The notes: generated from the sequence alone by a model not told the origin. Shown: positions 32,772 through 46,260, counted from the first letter of the stretch. The stretch: DNA of 64,000 nt from Dromiciops gliroides (GCF_019393635.1 NC_057862.1:118994145-119058144), one strand, 5' to 3'. Numbers and translations: made by a program.

Positions 32772-34400
32772 TATTATTGTTTTGTCTTCTCTTAGTAAAT
32801 GTTTTATGATTGAGTCAATGGTACTATCATCTTGGTTAATTTGTTTAAATGGCAAGCACATTAGTAGGGGTTCAGGAGCTACAATCGTGAATAGTAAACG
32901 TGTATTCCCCTATACCAAGGTTGTCCTTAGGCCCCTAGGAACAGGTTGTAGCAATATGGCCATCCTAGTCTAAATAACCATCTTGAACTGCCAGCATAGG
33001 TGGAACTGAAGTAAGTCAGTCCCAGCCCAGCAGGAGAATCCTTAAAGAGTTAGTAGTCATGCCCTGAAGGCTTACACTGATAAGGAAACTGAGAAAGTCA
33101 GAGAGGCAAAATAGAGAGAACTAGGTGAGATCAGGGACATGAAAACTAAGGGAGCACAGAATATCCAAGAGGAGGGGGTGGTCAGCAGCATCAAAAGCTA
33201 CAGAGAAATACAATGGGGACTGAGAAAAGTCTAGTAGTTAAGAGGTTGGTGACCACTGAGTGAGGAGTTTCAATAGAGTAGAAAGGTCATAAGCCAGTTT
33301 GCCAGGGCTGAGGAGTGGGAGGTGAAGGTTCTTTCTAAGAGGTTGTTTATAAAAGGGGGAAGAAATACAAGAGGACAACAGAGTCAAGTGAAGATTTTTT
33401 ATGGATTCAATTCAACAAATATTATTTAGGTGCAAGAATGGAAAAGACCTACAAATATTTGTAGGCTTTGGAAAAGGAGTCAGCAGATACAAAGAGATCA
33501 AAGAGGCAAAATGATTGAAAGGGTAACCTTTCAAGGGACCTAAGTACAAGGTACAAATAGTTATTGGCATCAAATGGGGAAATGCTTAAACAAATTTTGT
33601 AGAGATAGGGATGAATCTATGATTTCATTGACAAAGAACTCTCACATGAGGAAAATCTTTCTCTCAATGCAGGTCATCATCTTAACTGTAAATAATCTTA
33701 AAAGAGTTTGTCTAAAGCAGTGGTGTCAAATGCAAATAGAAATGAGGGTCATTAATCCATATATAAGGATCCCTCTTAGTTTTAAAATGTAAATGTTAAC
33801 TGTTTTATTTTATTTTAATTTTGTTAAACATTTCCCAGTTACCTTTTCATCTGGTTCAGTCTTCACTCAATCCCCAGCTGTGTGTCTGACACTTCTGATC
33901 TATAGTACTGAGAGGTTAAGGGGCTTATAAAGGGTCACATAGCCAGTATCTCAGAAGTGGGACTTAAAACTAACCAGGTTTTACTATTTCTAAGCTCAAC
34001 TCTATTCACTATACCATGCTAGCTATCATGACCAGAACAGAAAATTACATAACAAGATTCTTAATTTATCTTAAGAATAATAAATATGAGAATTTAAAGA
34101 AAAATATGAAGATTTAAGCAAAATTATATTTTGTGAAGTAAGCAGAACAAGGAAATCAACATGCACAATCACCATAACAAAGTACATGGAAAGAACAATA
34201 AAACAAAACCAAATGTTGTATTAATTATGGTGTTCAAGTTGGGCCCCGGGAGAAATGGTGAGAAAATGGCCCTCATTTGTCCATTGACTTATTTATTTTC
34301 ATTACTGAGGTCATAAGCTAGATTTTAGTCTCAGTTCTGTTACTGGTTATGCTGCCATATACATTTAACTTCTTTTGAGTTTTTGTATGGTGAACCGTAG
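32772..34400. other. Intergenic DNA with old interspersed repeat
   Basis: The part at about 33060-33520 (agcatcaaaagctacagaga and aggtcataagccagtttgcc) resembles sequences at 50440-51260, suggesting one old dispersed repeat family not identified here. A MIR-like trace lies at 33880-34030. No gene seen. Confidence 0.45.
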
Positions 34401-35330
34401 GGCTCTTTCTTGGCTCCTCATTTTTTTGGGTTCAATTATTATCTCTATGCAGATCAAATTGACCAATCCGACCTTGTCTCTCTTATTATCACCATCTCCA
34501 GTCCTGTAGCACCAACAGTCAGCTCAATAGCTCCATTTGGATCTCAGCAATATTAACTTCAACATGTCCAAAATGGAATGCATTTCCTTTAACAAACTCA
34601 GCTATATTTCCAACTTCCTTATTTCTGTCAAGGGGACTACCATACTTCCAACCAAATTTACAAACTTGGAATAATCTTCAACTCTTTCCTCTCCCTCAAT
34701 GTCTGCATCTAAGCAGTTGCCAATCAATCTATCCTTTCTGACCTTTCTCTTCACACCACTTCTGCTGTAGTTCCAGCCCTCATTGCTTTTCATCTTGATT
34801 AATGTTAATAACTTCCTGATTGGTCCCCCTTGAATCTCTTCACTCTGTATACAGTTGTCAAATTGAAATTCTTATGGCATAGATGTTGTCATGTCACTCA
34901 TGAAGCTTCAGTGGTTTCCTATTGCTCTTTAGGACAAAATGCAAACTCCTTTGGCATTTAAATCCCTTCAGTTTAGTTCCAACATATTTTCCAGTTACTT
35001 CTTCTTATAGATTCTGCATTTAAGTCACACTGGCCTGCTGTTGAAATTCCATCTCCTGTCTTGGTGATTTTTGCATAGGCTTTTCCAACTCTAGCTCCTC
35101 CCAAGGTCTACCTCAGGTGCCACTTACTAAGAGGCATTTCTTGATTATTCTAGTTGTTATTGAGTTCTTTTCCTACCCCCAATTATGTCTTTTATATATA
35201 CCCAACTGGGTACAGGGTGTTTGCCTTAATTGGCTATTTTACTTTTGCCTATCTCTAGCACTCAACATGGAGTCTGGCACATAGAAAGCACTTAATACTG
35301 GTTGAATTACTCTTCTCCTCTATAAAATAA
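34400..35330 (+). mobile_element. L2 LINE 3' region
   Basis: Has L2 3' phrases such as cttcagtggtttcctattgc, ggacaaaatgcaaactcctt and the tail tctggcacatagaaagcact. Short frames inside are not genes. Confidence 0.6.
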
Positions 35331-35439
35331 TGTTATACTACCTACCTTATAAGATTGTTCTGGGGAACCCACTCTGTAGAATCTAAAAGGCTAAATGAAG
35401 AAAGTGCCTTTACAATTCTACATAAATAGATGCTATTAT

Positions 35440-35735
35440 AGTTTGACATTGTTTGTCCTTCCTTCTGGAAGAGGACCATGACATTGGGGTGATGTCATGA
35501 CATGCAGTGAACTGAATTTAAGTGAGGGAGGGTTATGCAAGGTCACCAACTTCATTCTCTCCTCCAGAGCCATCTGGGTCCACTGGCAAGCTATTCATCA
35601 GGACAACTGTTAATTGCCCCAGATGTTTTAAGGCAATTGGAGTTAAGTGACTTGCCCAGGTTCACACAGCTAGTAACTCAGGTGCTTCCAACTTCAGGGC
35701 CAAGGCTTTATCCACTGAACTACCCAGCTAACAAG
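35440..35735 (-). mobile_element. Composite SINE, diverged
   Basis: Contains ctggaagaggaccatgacat on the left and a tRNA-SINE-like right part (gttaagtgacttgcccaggt, tttatccactgaactaccca). Older than the full copies. Confidence 0.55.
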
Positions 35736-36289
35736 CAAACCCAGTGAAGCAGTGAGAAGCAGGTGGCCTCTTTATTTAGCAGGAGGAAAAGAGAAATAAA
35801 ACGATTAGCCCAAGATCACATAAGTGGCAGTGCTTATACTGGCATTCAGGTCTCAATACCCAGTGAAATGCTTTCCTGGTTACCAACCATCCCACTTTAT
35901 TGAACCACTAGGAATATGCTGATCTTTCCCAAGTTAGCTTTTATTCTCCTTATCTCTAAACTGAGGGATAGGGAGGACAAGCAGGAGGATGGGCTTGTTA
36001 GTTTCCAAGTAACACTTAACCTGAACTATTCATTTTATACTCAGTGCGCACATCCAACCCTATAGTATTCATCTTGGCTCATGGGAATCCCTGTCTTTTA
36101 CAGCTTAAAGAAGAACTATAGTGATAAGAACACCAGACCAGAATCCCAGGCCTGGTGACCTTGGGCAAGTCCCTTAACCTCTTGGTCTAGAGGGCCGCTA
36201 AGGTGCCTGCCGACTCTGAATCCTCTGGCCCTAGTGCACTCAGCTCATCTTATCGGTTGAGCTTGTCAAAAGCAGGCATTCCTGTGTCT

Positions 36290-36720
36290 AACACCTCGTA
36301 TCACGCGCCCCCAGGACGCCAGCGGCAATCGAGGGAGGGCGAGGGCGGTGCCTGCTTCAGGGGGAGGTCGCTTCTGAGGTCAGGCCCGGGTCTTCCTCTC
36401 CCCGAGTTGGGCCTGAGGTCTCAGAGGGGCGGGCCTGGTTCGCACTCCCAACATGGCGACTGCGGCGGTTCTAAGCGTAGCCAAGCGCAACCTGCGGGTA
36501 GAGATGAAGCAGCGGCTGCGGGCGCTCAGCGCCGAGGAACGGCTCCGCCAGTCCCGTCTGCTGACAGAGAAGGTGCGCGGGGTGAAGCGAGGTGCGGGCC
36601 TGGGACCCTAGGGAAGCACCGGGTCTGAACGAGTAGGACGACTTCAGTTCACTCGTCTCGGGACGCTGCTCAGGAGCGGGGGCGCGCTCGTAACCACGCT
36701 TTCGGGAACGCGACTCCATC
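36290..36720 (+). promoter_or_regulatory. CpG-island promoter of MTHFS
   Basis: A sharp rise in GC and CpG in otherwise AT-rich DNA, spanning the first exon. A GC box (ggggcgggcc) lies at 36426-36435, about 20 bases before the ATG. No TATA box is evident, which fits a housekeeping CpG promoter. Long frames over it are composition artefacts. Confidence 0.8.
36453..36572 (+). CDS. MTHFS: MTHFS exon 1 (5-formyl-THF cyclo-ligase N-terminus)
   Basis: Encodes residues 1-40 of 5,10-methenyltetrahydrofolate synthetase, the cytosolic enzyme that uses ATP to turn 5-formyl-tetrahydrofolate into 5,10-methenyl-tetrahydrofolate. The ATG sits in caacATGG, a good context, inside the CpG island. The peptide has the family's basic N-terminal helix ([16 protein letters not shown]) and then [15 protein letters not shown]. 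The N-terminal basic residues of this family contact ATP phosphates. The exon ends in AAG followed by gtgcgc; phase 0. Neighbour BCL2A1 on the same strand fits the known mammalian order. The exon is too short to be obvious alone and was recognised by its protein and by exon 2 at 47586. Confidence 0.94.
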
Positions 36721-39157
36721 CCTTCCCTCCCTCGTCGTGTTTAACGTGCGCGCCCCCGCTCTTCTGCTTGTATCCTTCTTGGGCTCGGGAGACCTAGAGC
36801 TGGAAAGGCCCTTGATCACACTGACTCCTCCCCTCTCATTGTACAGATAAGGAAACTGACTGAAGTGAAACCCGGGCCAAGGGGAGAAGAGGCGTAATTC
36901 GAACCCGGGAACTCGGGCGTCTGGGTCTGGTCTTTCCTCTTTCACACCTCTCTCCCCAAATGCAGTAGTTAAAAAAGTCACAGGAGCCCATTTCTTCAAA
37001 CCACTCTGGCACAGCTAGACATATACCAAGAAGAGGTTAAAAATAGAAGAGTTCCCAGATCACTTTTGAAGCTGAAGCTCTGTGATATAAAGTGGGTGGA
37101 GAGGCCCAGGCCGGTGTCTTTGGCAGTGATGGGGCTGTTCAGATGTTTTGTGTACTAATATTGCAGCACAAACGTGCAGCAATTTTGCATTTATATTTCT
37201 GGAAGACCTCTCTACAAGGCACTGCTGGGTGCTGAGAATGCAGATATGGTATAATTTTTACCTTCAAAGGTTCTTGCCTGCTAGGCTATAAAACTCCCCG
37301 AGTCAAGGGTTTACCTCCTTTTCTGTCTAGCACTGCTTCTGGGACTACTGCCCACTCTCCACTCACCCCTCACCCCAGGAACTTAAACGTTTGTTTGAAT
37401 GAATGCATAGTTATACCATCAAGTTCTTTAAGATTAACATACATTACGGTTTTACACAAAGTATCTGTTTAAAAAAGGGGGTGGGGCATTTTGGGAAAGA
37501 ATGAAGACATGTAGGAAAGCCATATGTTATAAGTCATAGAGATGGCAGGATAACAGTGTGTCTGACTTGGAGGCAGGAAGACTTAGCTGAAATCCAACCT
37601 CTGATACTTATTAGCTGTGTTACATTGGACAAGTCACTGCACCCTTCTAAGCCTCATTGGTAAAATGAATAGAAGTAGATGATCTCAAAAGGTCTCTTCT
37701 AACTCTGTAATTCTGTGATTAGGCAACTCTTCATGACTAAGTTATAAAGAGGGTCTCTCCAAGGGAATTCTCATAGCACTGAAATCACAAATCCTTCATG
37801 ATTGAATGACTAAGCACTGATTTTAATTTTTTTTAAAAATTTTTAATACTGAACTAGGTCTCAATTTATTGGCATGTCAATCTACACAGACAAGTGTTTT
37901 CCTCTCAATAGCAAAATATGAAGTGAAACAGTTTCCAGTCTGCCATAACATATAACTGAAAAGCTTCACTTTGAAGCTTGTGGCTTCACCTTGAAAATGT
38001 GGCACTTATCAGGTTACATTACTCCTTTTTAACTTTCACTATTTTTACACTGCTGCCGGAAGCTTTTTCAGCATTTGCTTTGAATTCAGTCTTCAGTGCA
38101 TCTTACTGCTTTTGCACAAATCTGGGAATATCGGATATAGCTGAGTCCAACCTGTCTCCAATAGGCCACCATGGCTGCAGAGAAGACCCCTGAGCCACTG
38201 AAGGAGAGAGAAGTCAACCAGCTCTAAGCACTGAATTTTAAAAGAGTTAAGAGGAAAGAAAGATCCTGTGGGGTGATTAGGGATACTTTCATGGAGTGAG
38301 TGGAATTTGATCTCTGCCTTGAAGGATCAATTGGATTTTCCTAGATATAGAAAGGGGAAAAGAGTCTACTAAATGAAGTGGATTGATCAATGGATTTGGA
38401 ATCAGTAGACCTACCACTTAGTTATATATGTGGAGAAGGAAATGGCAAACCACTCCAGTTTCTTTGCCCAGAAAACCCCAAATGGGGTCACGAAGAGTCA
38501 GAAGCAACCGAATGGCAAACTACAACAAAGGACTTAGGTTCTGACTTCATTGCTTATTATATGTGTGACTTTGAGCGAATCTCACTACCAATATGAGCCT
38601 GAATTTCCTCATTTGTAAAATAGGGATAATAATTTTGCACTGCCTCTCTTTACAGGTTTGCACACCTTATAAACTTTAGAATACTACATAAATGAGAGAT
38701 CATATAGGCATATTTTAATACGCTTATTTACTTTCTCATAGAGAGTTACCTGGGGCATTGAAATGGCTTGCTCAGCATCAGACCCTTAGTATGTGTCAGA
38801 CTATTTTAAATCTAGACCTTCCTGACTCCAGGGTCAGACTTCTCAAAAGCTATAAACACCATTATTATCCTGATCTAAATTAGTGGAGGGAGTTTTTACA
38901 TTGGGGTTCCTGCAGAGATTCACTCCACTGGTATTTTAATATTTCAGGGATCCATCATTTCCTTGTAGTGAGTGATGCCTTCATAAATTCACATTACAAC
39001 CACTCTATAATTCAGAAGATGGTCTTTGAAGATTCTAGTGGCTAAAAATTTCATCCCTTTGTAGCCAACCTGGTGATGGTCCTCTGTGGAATATCTAGGC
39101 TGGTACTTGGCCCATAACAGAAGACTTTCCAGCTTCATAGGACCCCCTGGAGCTTGT
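36573..39157 (+). other. MTHFS intron 1, left part
   Basis: Intron 1 spans 36573-47585. This part has a core/MIR-like SINE at about 37545-37725 (cagtgtgtctgacttggagg) and an RTE-tailed SINE at 38385-38535; otherwise nothing recognised. Confidence 0.6.
38385..38535 (+). mobile_element. SINE with RTE-like tail, partial
   Basis: Plus-oriented tail with gagaaggaaatggcaaacca and aaccccaaatggggtcacga, the reverse of the tail at 12510 and 19690. Confidence 0.65.
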
Positions 39158-39456
39158 GCTCTAGCTAGGTGGAACAGTGGATAGAGCACTGGGCCTGGAG
39201 TCATGAAAACCTGAGTTCAGATCCACCTGAGTTCAGATCCTCCTTTACACACTTAATAGACAAGTCACTTAACAACTATTTGCTTCAGCTTCTTCATCTG
39301 TAAAATGAGGCTAATAATAGCACCTATCTCCTAGGGCTGTTATGAGGTTCAAATGAAATAATACTTTCTTTTTCCTTTTTTTAAAAATGAAATAATAATT
39401 TTAAAGTGCTTAGCACAGTGCCCAGCACATAGTAAGTGCTATATAAATGTTAGCTG

Positions 39457-39496
<40 letters not shown>
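39158..39496 (+). mobile_element. Core-type SINE ending in (CTA)n
   Basis: tRNA-like head ctagctaggtggaacagtgg, core, LINE-like tail (gtgcttagcacagtgcccag, atagtaagtgct), and a CTA trinucleotide run at 39459-39496. It is interrupted by small T-rich inserts. Confidence 0.7.
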
Positions 39497-40711
39497 AACA
39501 TAGTCTTTATAAGTCAGTATCCTCACTCTCCCACAATTAGCATGAGGATATCATGAGCATAGAAAGACCTTGTCTAGAAACCGCATCAAAAAAAGCTAGT
39601 CTGGTTTGATCTTTTCTTGGTGAAACCATGTGAGTTGTTATTGATAACTAATTTTTTGAAATATTCATAAACTCTCCCTTTTAATAAAATATTTTAGAAT
39701 TTTGCCAGGAATTAAATCATATTCACTAATTTGGATACTATACTATTTTCCTTTGGAAATTGGGACATATGTTGATTCCCTGTTCTGTCGTACTTCACCC
39801 CTTCTTTGTAATCTTTCAAAATTCACTGAATCAGAGGGAGTACAAATTCTTGTTCTTTCTGTATCTATGGTATGCCTAGGCCTGGTGATATGAACTCATC
39901 TACTGAGAGTAGATAAATATTTTCTTTCTATCTCCTCACTTAATTTGGGGTTCAACCCTCCAACCCTCTGTTCACCATATTTATTCTCTTTCCCAGTGCC
40001 AAGACCATTCTCCTTAGAAGGGAAAACTGAGTCAAAACAAGATTTAAGAGGTTCTTCCTTTTCTGACTCATTCATTATTATTGTCCCATCCATTCTTCAT
40101 AGTAGTCCTATCCCTTATTTGATATTCCTTTTGTCTCCCAAAGAGTAAAAAAACCCCACCTTTTTATTGTGCTTAGCATTCATTTTTAGCCTTAGCTTTT
40201 TCTAAACTTTAGCACTTCATATTTTTTTCATGACTGCCACTCTTTTGTATTTTTCCTTCATTGCTGCCCTTCCATCTTTTACAAATGACTTTAAAAAAAA
40301 TCTTAGTCAATGAATGCTCTGGGGCACATAATCACCATCGCAAGATGATAGGAAAATATATTTCTTACCTCATTAAGTATATTCTTCCTGGACTAGAATC
40401 ATCATTACTATATTTTAAGCCATAGCCCAGAAATCCAAATCCTGTTCTCAGGAACCATCTTTTTAATTAGTTGTTAACTTCTCTAATTAGCCTCTTCTTC
40501 TGAAGGCCCTACTTTAATCAGCAGCTGTAATGGAAACACCATTTGTTTTTCTAGAGTCTTCAATTTCTTCCATAGGTTTCATAATACCTAATAATATGTT
40601 CTAGGTTCTTTCTGTTAGTATTGTTTGTCTCCACATGAATCAGTAGGAGTAGGTTGTGGTCATTAGCTTTGACATATCTGAGGAGTCTCTCCACATCCCA
40701 GATACATGCCT

Positions 40712-40846
40712 TAGGGCAGCTGGGTCATGTAGTAGATAGAGCACTGGGCCTGGAATCAGGAAGACCAGAGATAAAATTCCGCTTCAGATACTTAGCTGTG
40801 TGACCCTAGCACTCTGTTTGCTTCAGTTTCCTCAACTGTAAAAAGG

Positions 40847-40878
<32 letters not shown>

Positions 40879-40975
40879 GTAGCTACCTCCCAAGGTGGTT
40901 GTGTAGATCAGATAAATTAATATTTGTAAAGCACTTAGCACAGTGCCTGACACATAGTAGGTACATAATAAATGC
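40712..40975 (+). mobile_element. Core-type SINE with (AAT)n
   Basis: Head ttagggcagctgggtcatgt, core, an AAT run at about 40849-40878, and tail gcacttagcacagtgcctga ... cataataaatgctt. Confidence 0.7.
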
Positions 40976-40994
40976 TTGTTTCCTTCCTCCCTTC

Positions 40995-41150
40995 CTCTTT
41001 TTTTTGTTGTTTTTTGCAGGGCAATGGGGGTTAAGTGACTTGCCTAGGGTCACACAGCTAGTAAGTGTCAAGTGTCTGAGGCCGGATTTGAACTCAGGTA
41101 CTCCTGAATCCAGGGCCGGTGCTTTATCCACTGCGCCATCTAGCCACCCC
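40995..41150 (-). mobile_element. tRNA-derived SINE
   Basis: Full copy next to a CT-rich tract; head ends tctagccacccc. Confidence 0.88.
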
Positions 41151-41350
41151 TCCTCCCTTCCTCTTAAAAATTGGTCCCCACTCTCTTCCTTCCTTCATTC
41201 CCTCCTTCTTTCCCTCCCTCCCTCCTTCCCTCTCTTTCCTTCTTCTCCCCTCCCCTCCTAAGTTTTCCTTCCTTCCTTCCCTCCCTCCCTCTCTCCCTCT
41301 TTCCTTCTCTCCCTCCCTCCCTCCCTCCTTCCCCTTCTTTCCTTCGTTCC
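41150..41350 (+). repeat. CT-rich simple sequence
   Basis: Runs of ctcc, cttc and ttcc. The Pro/Ser/Leu- and Glu/Gly/Arg-rich frames here are artefacts. Confidence 0.9.
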
Positions 41351-41359
41351 TGTTGACGA

Positions 41360-42823
41360 ATAGTCATTTTGATACCCTTTAGCAGAGAATTTCTGTTCTG
41401 GCTGTTCCAGGACATCATTATGCTTTAGAATGTCAGACAATACTTCCTCCTCAGTGGGTATCACTTCCCACTCAATAGGAAAAGCCTCATACCTATCACA
41501 CAGTTCTAGATGTTCAGTGGTTAGTTTTCCATTCCTGCTGTATTTATATTCTTCTACTTTCCAGCCTCCTGACATAGTTTATGTTTTCCCTCTCCCTGGT
41601 CAGAATTTTCATATTCTTTGTTTTCTCTTTGAAGCACTTCCTTATTTAAAGGAATTCTGCTCTCTGCTTACCTAGAGAGGAGAAAATCTTTCTTTTAGTC
41701 CTTTCTTATTCTCTTCTAGTAGAGAGATAACCCTCCACTTTGCGTATATTCATTTGTTAACTTGTCACTTGGCAGAAACAAGAGTATGACATTCTTGGCA
41801 GATCACTGAATAATTCCACTTTCCATCCATACTTGCTGGAAGCAAGATCTTCAGTCTTCTGTCATTCTTGTTGGTAGCTTTTGTGGCCAATTGCCTAGGC
41901 AAATTACCACATTTGGTTTGGTTCATGGTACCTCAGGCTTCTGAGTCAAGTTTTATTTACTTTTTAAGCAAATTTCCTGCCTTTTCTTGCAATATAATAA
42001 CAGTTTGTTAAGTTGCCTTTGATCAGAAATGACTAGATTTTTTTTTTTTTTGCCTAGCCCAAATGGGAGTGATAATTGCCCTAAGCTCTTTTTTGGTGAA
42101 TCCCCATTAGAAAGTTAATTATCAACCTTTTTTGTACCTTTTCATACATCTCCTTTACTATTATTCTTTTTGTAAATCTCAAATACGATCTCTTGTATTA
42201 CTAGTTTTCTGCCTTAACATTCCTTCCTCCTAGTACTTTGCTTGTTTAATTAGTACTCATCATTTAAATTTTATGAAGCTATCTATGATTTTCCCAGTTG
42301 TTAACAATTTCCACCCTCAGACTTCTGAGCACTCTGTTTTATACTCTCTAGAGTGCTTAACTTGCCTATTATTATTATTATTATCCTACTATTTTGTAAT
42401 CTCTATATAGGCTGACTATGTTTTATCTATACATTATGTCTTCCCTGATCCTTACAACAGTATTCTGCATACAGTATGGACTTAGTAAATATTTTGTGGT
42501 GTTGTATTGTAAATAAATGTCCAGGAAACCATAAGAACGAAGTGGCTGGAGTTCAGATGAGAGGATTCACTAGAGATGTTGTTAGGATACTAGTTGGTGT
42601 GGAGTTACTAGCTAAAGCCACAAGGATGAATAAGTTATTTGAGGAAAGGCATTGTAAGGGCTCTTCCTTTTTTGTTTTTGTGTATTTATTAAATGATATT
42701 TGTATAGGAGAGACAGCATGTTGAATACAAGAAGGCATATGAGACTTTATGTCAAAAGAACTGAATTCCAACTCTAACTGTGCTTCATGACTAGATGTGT
42801 GACTGTAGACAAGCCCTTTCACT
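41360..42823 (+). other. MTHFS intron 1, no gene recognised
   Basis: AT-rich intronic DNA. The minus-strand frame through 41258-41575 looks partly non-simple in composition (SGGWKVEEYKYSRNG, LCDRYEAFPIEWEVIP) but I cannot assign it and it may be a decayed LINE frame. Confidence 0.4.
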
Positions 42824-42969
42824 TTTTTTTTGTTGTTCAGGCAATGGGGGTTAAGTGACTTGCCCAGGGTCACACAGCTAGTAAGTGTCAAGTGTCTGAG
42901 GCCAGATTTGAACTCAGGTACTCCTGAATCCAGGGCTGGTGCTTTAACCACTGCGCCATCTAGCTGCCC
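42824..42969 (-). mobile_element. tRNA-derived SINE with target duplication
   Basis: Flanked by agccctttcacttt on both sides (about 42811-42824 and 42970-42983). Confidence 0.92.
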
Positions 42970-42989
42970 AAGCCCTTTCACTTTAAAAA

Positions 42990-43255
42990 AAATTCATTCA
43001 TTCATTCATTCATTCATTCATTTATTTATTAATTTATTCATTCATTTATTTATTTATTTTAGTTTTCAACATTTGTTTAGATAAGATTTCCAATTTCAGA
43101 TTTTTCTCCCTCCCTCCCCACCTCCCCTAGACAGCAGGTAATCTGATACAGGTTATATATATATGTATGTATGTATATGTATATATATATATATATATAT
43201 ATAAAATAACATTAAACATATTTCTGCATTAGTCATGTTATACAAGAAGCATTTC
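42990..43255 (-). mobile_element. L1 3' UTR-like fragment with simple repeats
   Basis: A (TTCA)n/(TTTA)n run at 42992-43055, the words ctccccacctcccctagaca and taatctgatacaggtt, a TA/TG run at 43157-43204, and aacatatttctgcattagtc, shared with the L1 3' region at 13430-13550. Confidence 0.6.
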
Positions 43256-43809
43256 ACTTTTTTAAGTCACAGTTTTCTCATCTGTAAAATGCAGATAATA
43301 AAACATAAGCCTCATTGGGTTGTTGGGAGGATAGTGCTTTGTAAATTGTGAAGATCCAATAAATGTAAGCTATTATTATTTATGTGCCATGTTTAACCTC
43401 AAGTGCAGGGCTATCTCTAGAGGAATGAGGGCCTGAGAGATGTTATTTATGTTAGAGGCCCCTTCATTCTAATTTATTTTGCAGGTGAAGTTTGATCGAC
43501 ATGACCGTCAAGGAGAATCAATGATGGGAAGAAGTCAGTGGGAGATGCTGGTTTTAGATACAGAAATAGAAAAGCAGCTAACTTTTTCAAGGATAGGAGG
43601 AGGAAGAGGAGGAAGATGGCTGTAGAAATGGGTTTATGTATAGGCACTAACTAATTTGTATTTGTCAATTATATTTTATTGGTGCTGCCTCTTCTGTCCT
43701 GTCAGTTCTAGCTCTTACTGCCTGAATCCTGTAGCATCAATGAGCATGAGACTCCTCCCCTCATCTACTTTGCTGTAATGGTGACTTGCTTTAATGGCAA
43801 ATGAAGGTT

Positions 43810-44270
43810 CTTGACAACAAAATCCCTGACTTTAATATGAACCTTTTCTATCTTTTTACACCTTATATCCCCCATATTCTCTCTGATACAGTGATACTGG
43901 CCTTCTTGCTATTCCTCCTTGAACAAGGCATCCCATCTTCTGATGCTACATTTTCACTGGCTGACTACCATGCTCTAAATTCTCTCCCTGCTCATCTCCA
44001 CCTCTTAGGCTTCCTTCAAGTTTCAGCTGAAGTCCCACCTTCTGCAAAAAGGCTTTCCTGACCCCCTTAATGACAGTGCCTTCTCTCTGTTGATAATTTC
44101 CAATTTACCTTGTCTGTAGCTTGTTTATACAGTCGTCTGCATGTTGTTTCTCCCATTACATTGCTCATTGAGAGCAGGGACTCTAATGCCTTTCTTTGGA
44201 TTCCCAGAGCTTAGCTTAGCACAGTGCCTGACACATAGTAGGCATTTAATAAATGCTAGTTGACTGAACT
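43810..44270 (+). mobile_element. L2 LINE 3' end
   Basis: Ends with gcacagtgcctgacacatag and aggcatttaataaatgctag, the L2 tail; upstream caggcttccttcaagtttca-like words agree. Confidence 0.7.
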
Positions 44271-46260
44271 ATAAAATAATAACAATGATATTAAGATTTC
44301 CCTCTCAAGCTCACGACATAGGACATGTGAACAAGATGACTAACTAAATGTGAACTGTTCTTTTTGGAACATGATTTACCTGGAGAGAGTCTTTTTGGCA
44401 TTTTCCCCAGTAGGACTCAAAACTTCACTTTATTCTGGCAGGTTAAAACTTTTACATTAGGAAAAGTGTATTGGCAGCAACACAGAAAATATAACTGTCA
44501 TGTTCAAGATGTCCTTTGGGAAATTTATGTAATATTAGATTTTTTACAAGTACATATACAGAACTGAATATAGATTGACTATTTATAAGTAATCATTTTC
44601 ACTAGAAGTGATTTTACTCAGAGTTTTGTGTAGTTTAGTCTATAGTTCCTTCATGGAAGTACTCCTCCAGGGCTTCATCATGCCACGGAGATGACTCAGG
44701 GTTTTCGAAGGCTGCGTTTGCAGAGCACAAACTCAGGTAGTGCCTACTAAGCTGAAAAGATTTTGTCCCAGTGAGAGACCCTGTGTCATTCATCCAGTTC
44801 AGAGAGGCCCTTCACTCAGGGTGATGAATTTTTCTGTTACAACAATTCAGAAAGACCATCTAAGTGCCACAAGTTTTGTAATCTGCATACGTTGAAGGAT
44901 AACCCCCAACACTAAAATCATGGGTGCTGAATGTGTTGAACATGGCACATAGTAGCCAAGCCATGAAATTTGGTTTCTGTTTGGAAGCTATTTCACAGTG
45001 TTCAGTTACTCTAAAAATGCAGCCTCTGACAAATTTATGAAGTAGAAACAATAATAATGCCCTGTAGCATTTACATATAGTAAAATGTTTTTACATATCC
45101 TGTCTTATTTTATTGCCTTTGAGTTAAGCAGAGAAGAAATTATTATTTATCTTTTACCAGTGAGGTACCTGAGGCCTATATCTATTCTGCAAGGACCCGG
45201 AAGGCAAAACTAGGAGCAATGAGAAGAAGTTGCAGAAGACGGATTTTGACTCAATACAAGGAGAGGCTTCCTAACATTGAAAACTGTCCCAAAGTGCCTC
45301 TTGATGTCATAAAATTGTAGAGTAGGAGTGGTAAGGGACCTTAATGATCAACTGATATAGTGCTGTGATTTTACAGATGGGAAAACAGATTAAGTGGCTT
45401 GCACTTAGGTATTAAGTGATATAGGCATGATTTGAATGCAAGTCCTCTGACTTCAAATCCAGCATTCTTTCCATTATACCAATCTCATATTCCATAGTGA
45501 GTTCCTCATCCAGCACATCAAGCAGAAGGCAAATAACCCACCCTACCCCCTTTTTAAAGGATATTTTAGAAAGGATTCCTGAGATTCTCTTAGGTGCTGA
45601 AGGTCATATAGTAGGTACCATAGCCAGAAGTGGAGCGTAAGATCTTTGGCTCCAGACCCAGTTGTTGTTGTTTTTTTGCCCCCCCCAATAGGATCATAGT
45701 GTAACTGGTACATGGAGTGGTCACCCACATAATAATGCCTCACACTTCTCAAACAAGTCATGTGGTTATCCAATCATTCTTTGGGCTGGCTTGCTCACTC
45801 TACTCTGCTCACACATACTGATGGGTATAGGTTCCCAGAAGACCCCTATCAACTCTCTCAGGGCCCAGAGGTAAACTCATTTTGGAGGAATATGCTCCTA
45901 TCATATACCACTTCAGTTCTTGAGCCTCCACTAATGTCCTTCACTTTACACAGAACCGAACACTGACAATAGGGACACTCTTTTAGATCTTAAACATAAG
46001 CATTTACTTAACAATAAAATAAAAGAAATAATAACATGTATTCATATAGTAAATCAAATTTAGGAATAATAAATACTTCACAATCTACACATAAAAATGG
46101 GTACCATTCTGCCACCAATTTACTCAGTATTTGTGGGTGAAAGTAGGCACCCACTTACAGATAACCTTCTATGGAGCCATGACTGAGCTCAGGATAATGC
46201 ACAACTCAGGAACTGTAAACTTTGGCGTCTTCTTTCTTTCCCAGAAAATGTCTCCAACAG
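44271..46260 (+). other. MTHFS intron 1, no gene recognised
   Basis: Includes an L3/CR1-like trace at about 45180-45300 (aaaactaggagcaatgagaa, gaggcttcctaacattgaaa) and MIR-like sequence at 45310-45480. No coding exon seen. Confidence 0.5.

Noticed and set aside
36203-36999. Frames of about 80-140 codons across the MTHFS CpG island
   Set aside because: GC-rich composition lacks stops by chance; the real coding exon there is MTHFS exon 1 in its own frame.
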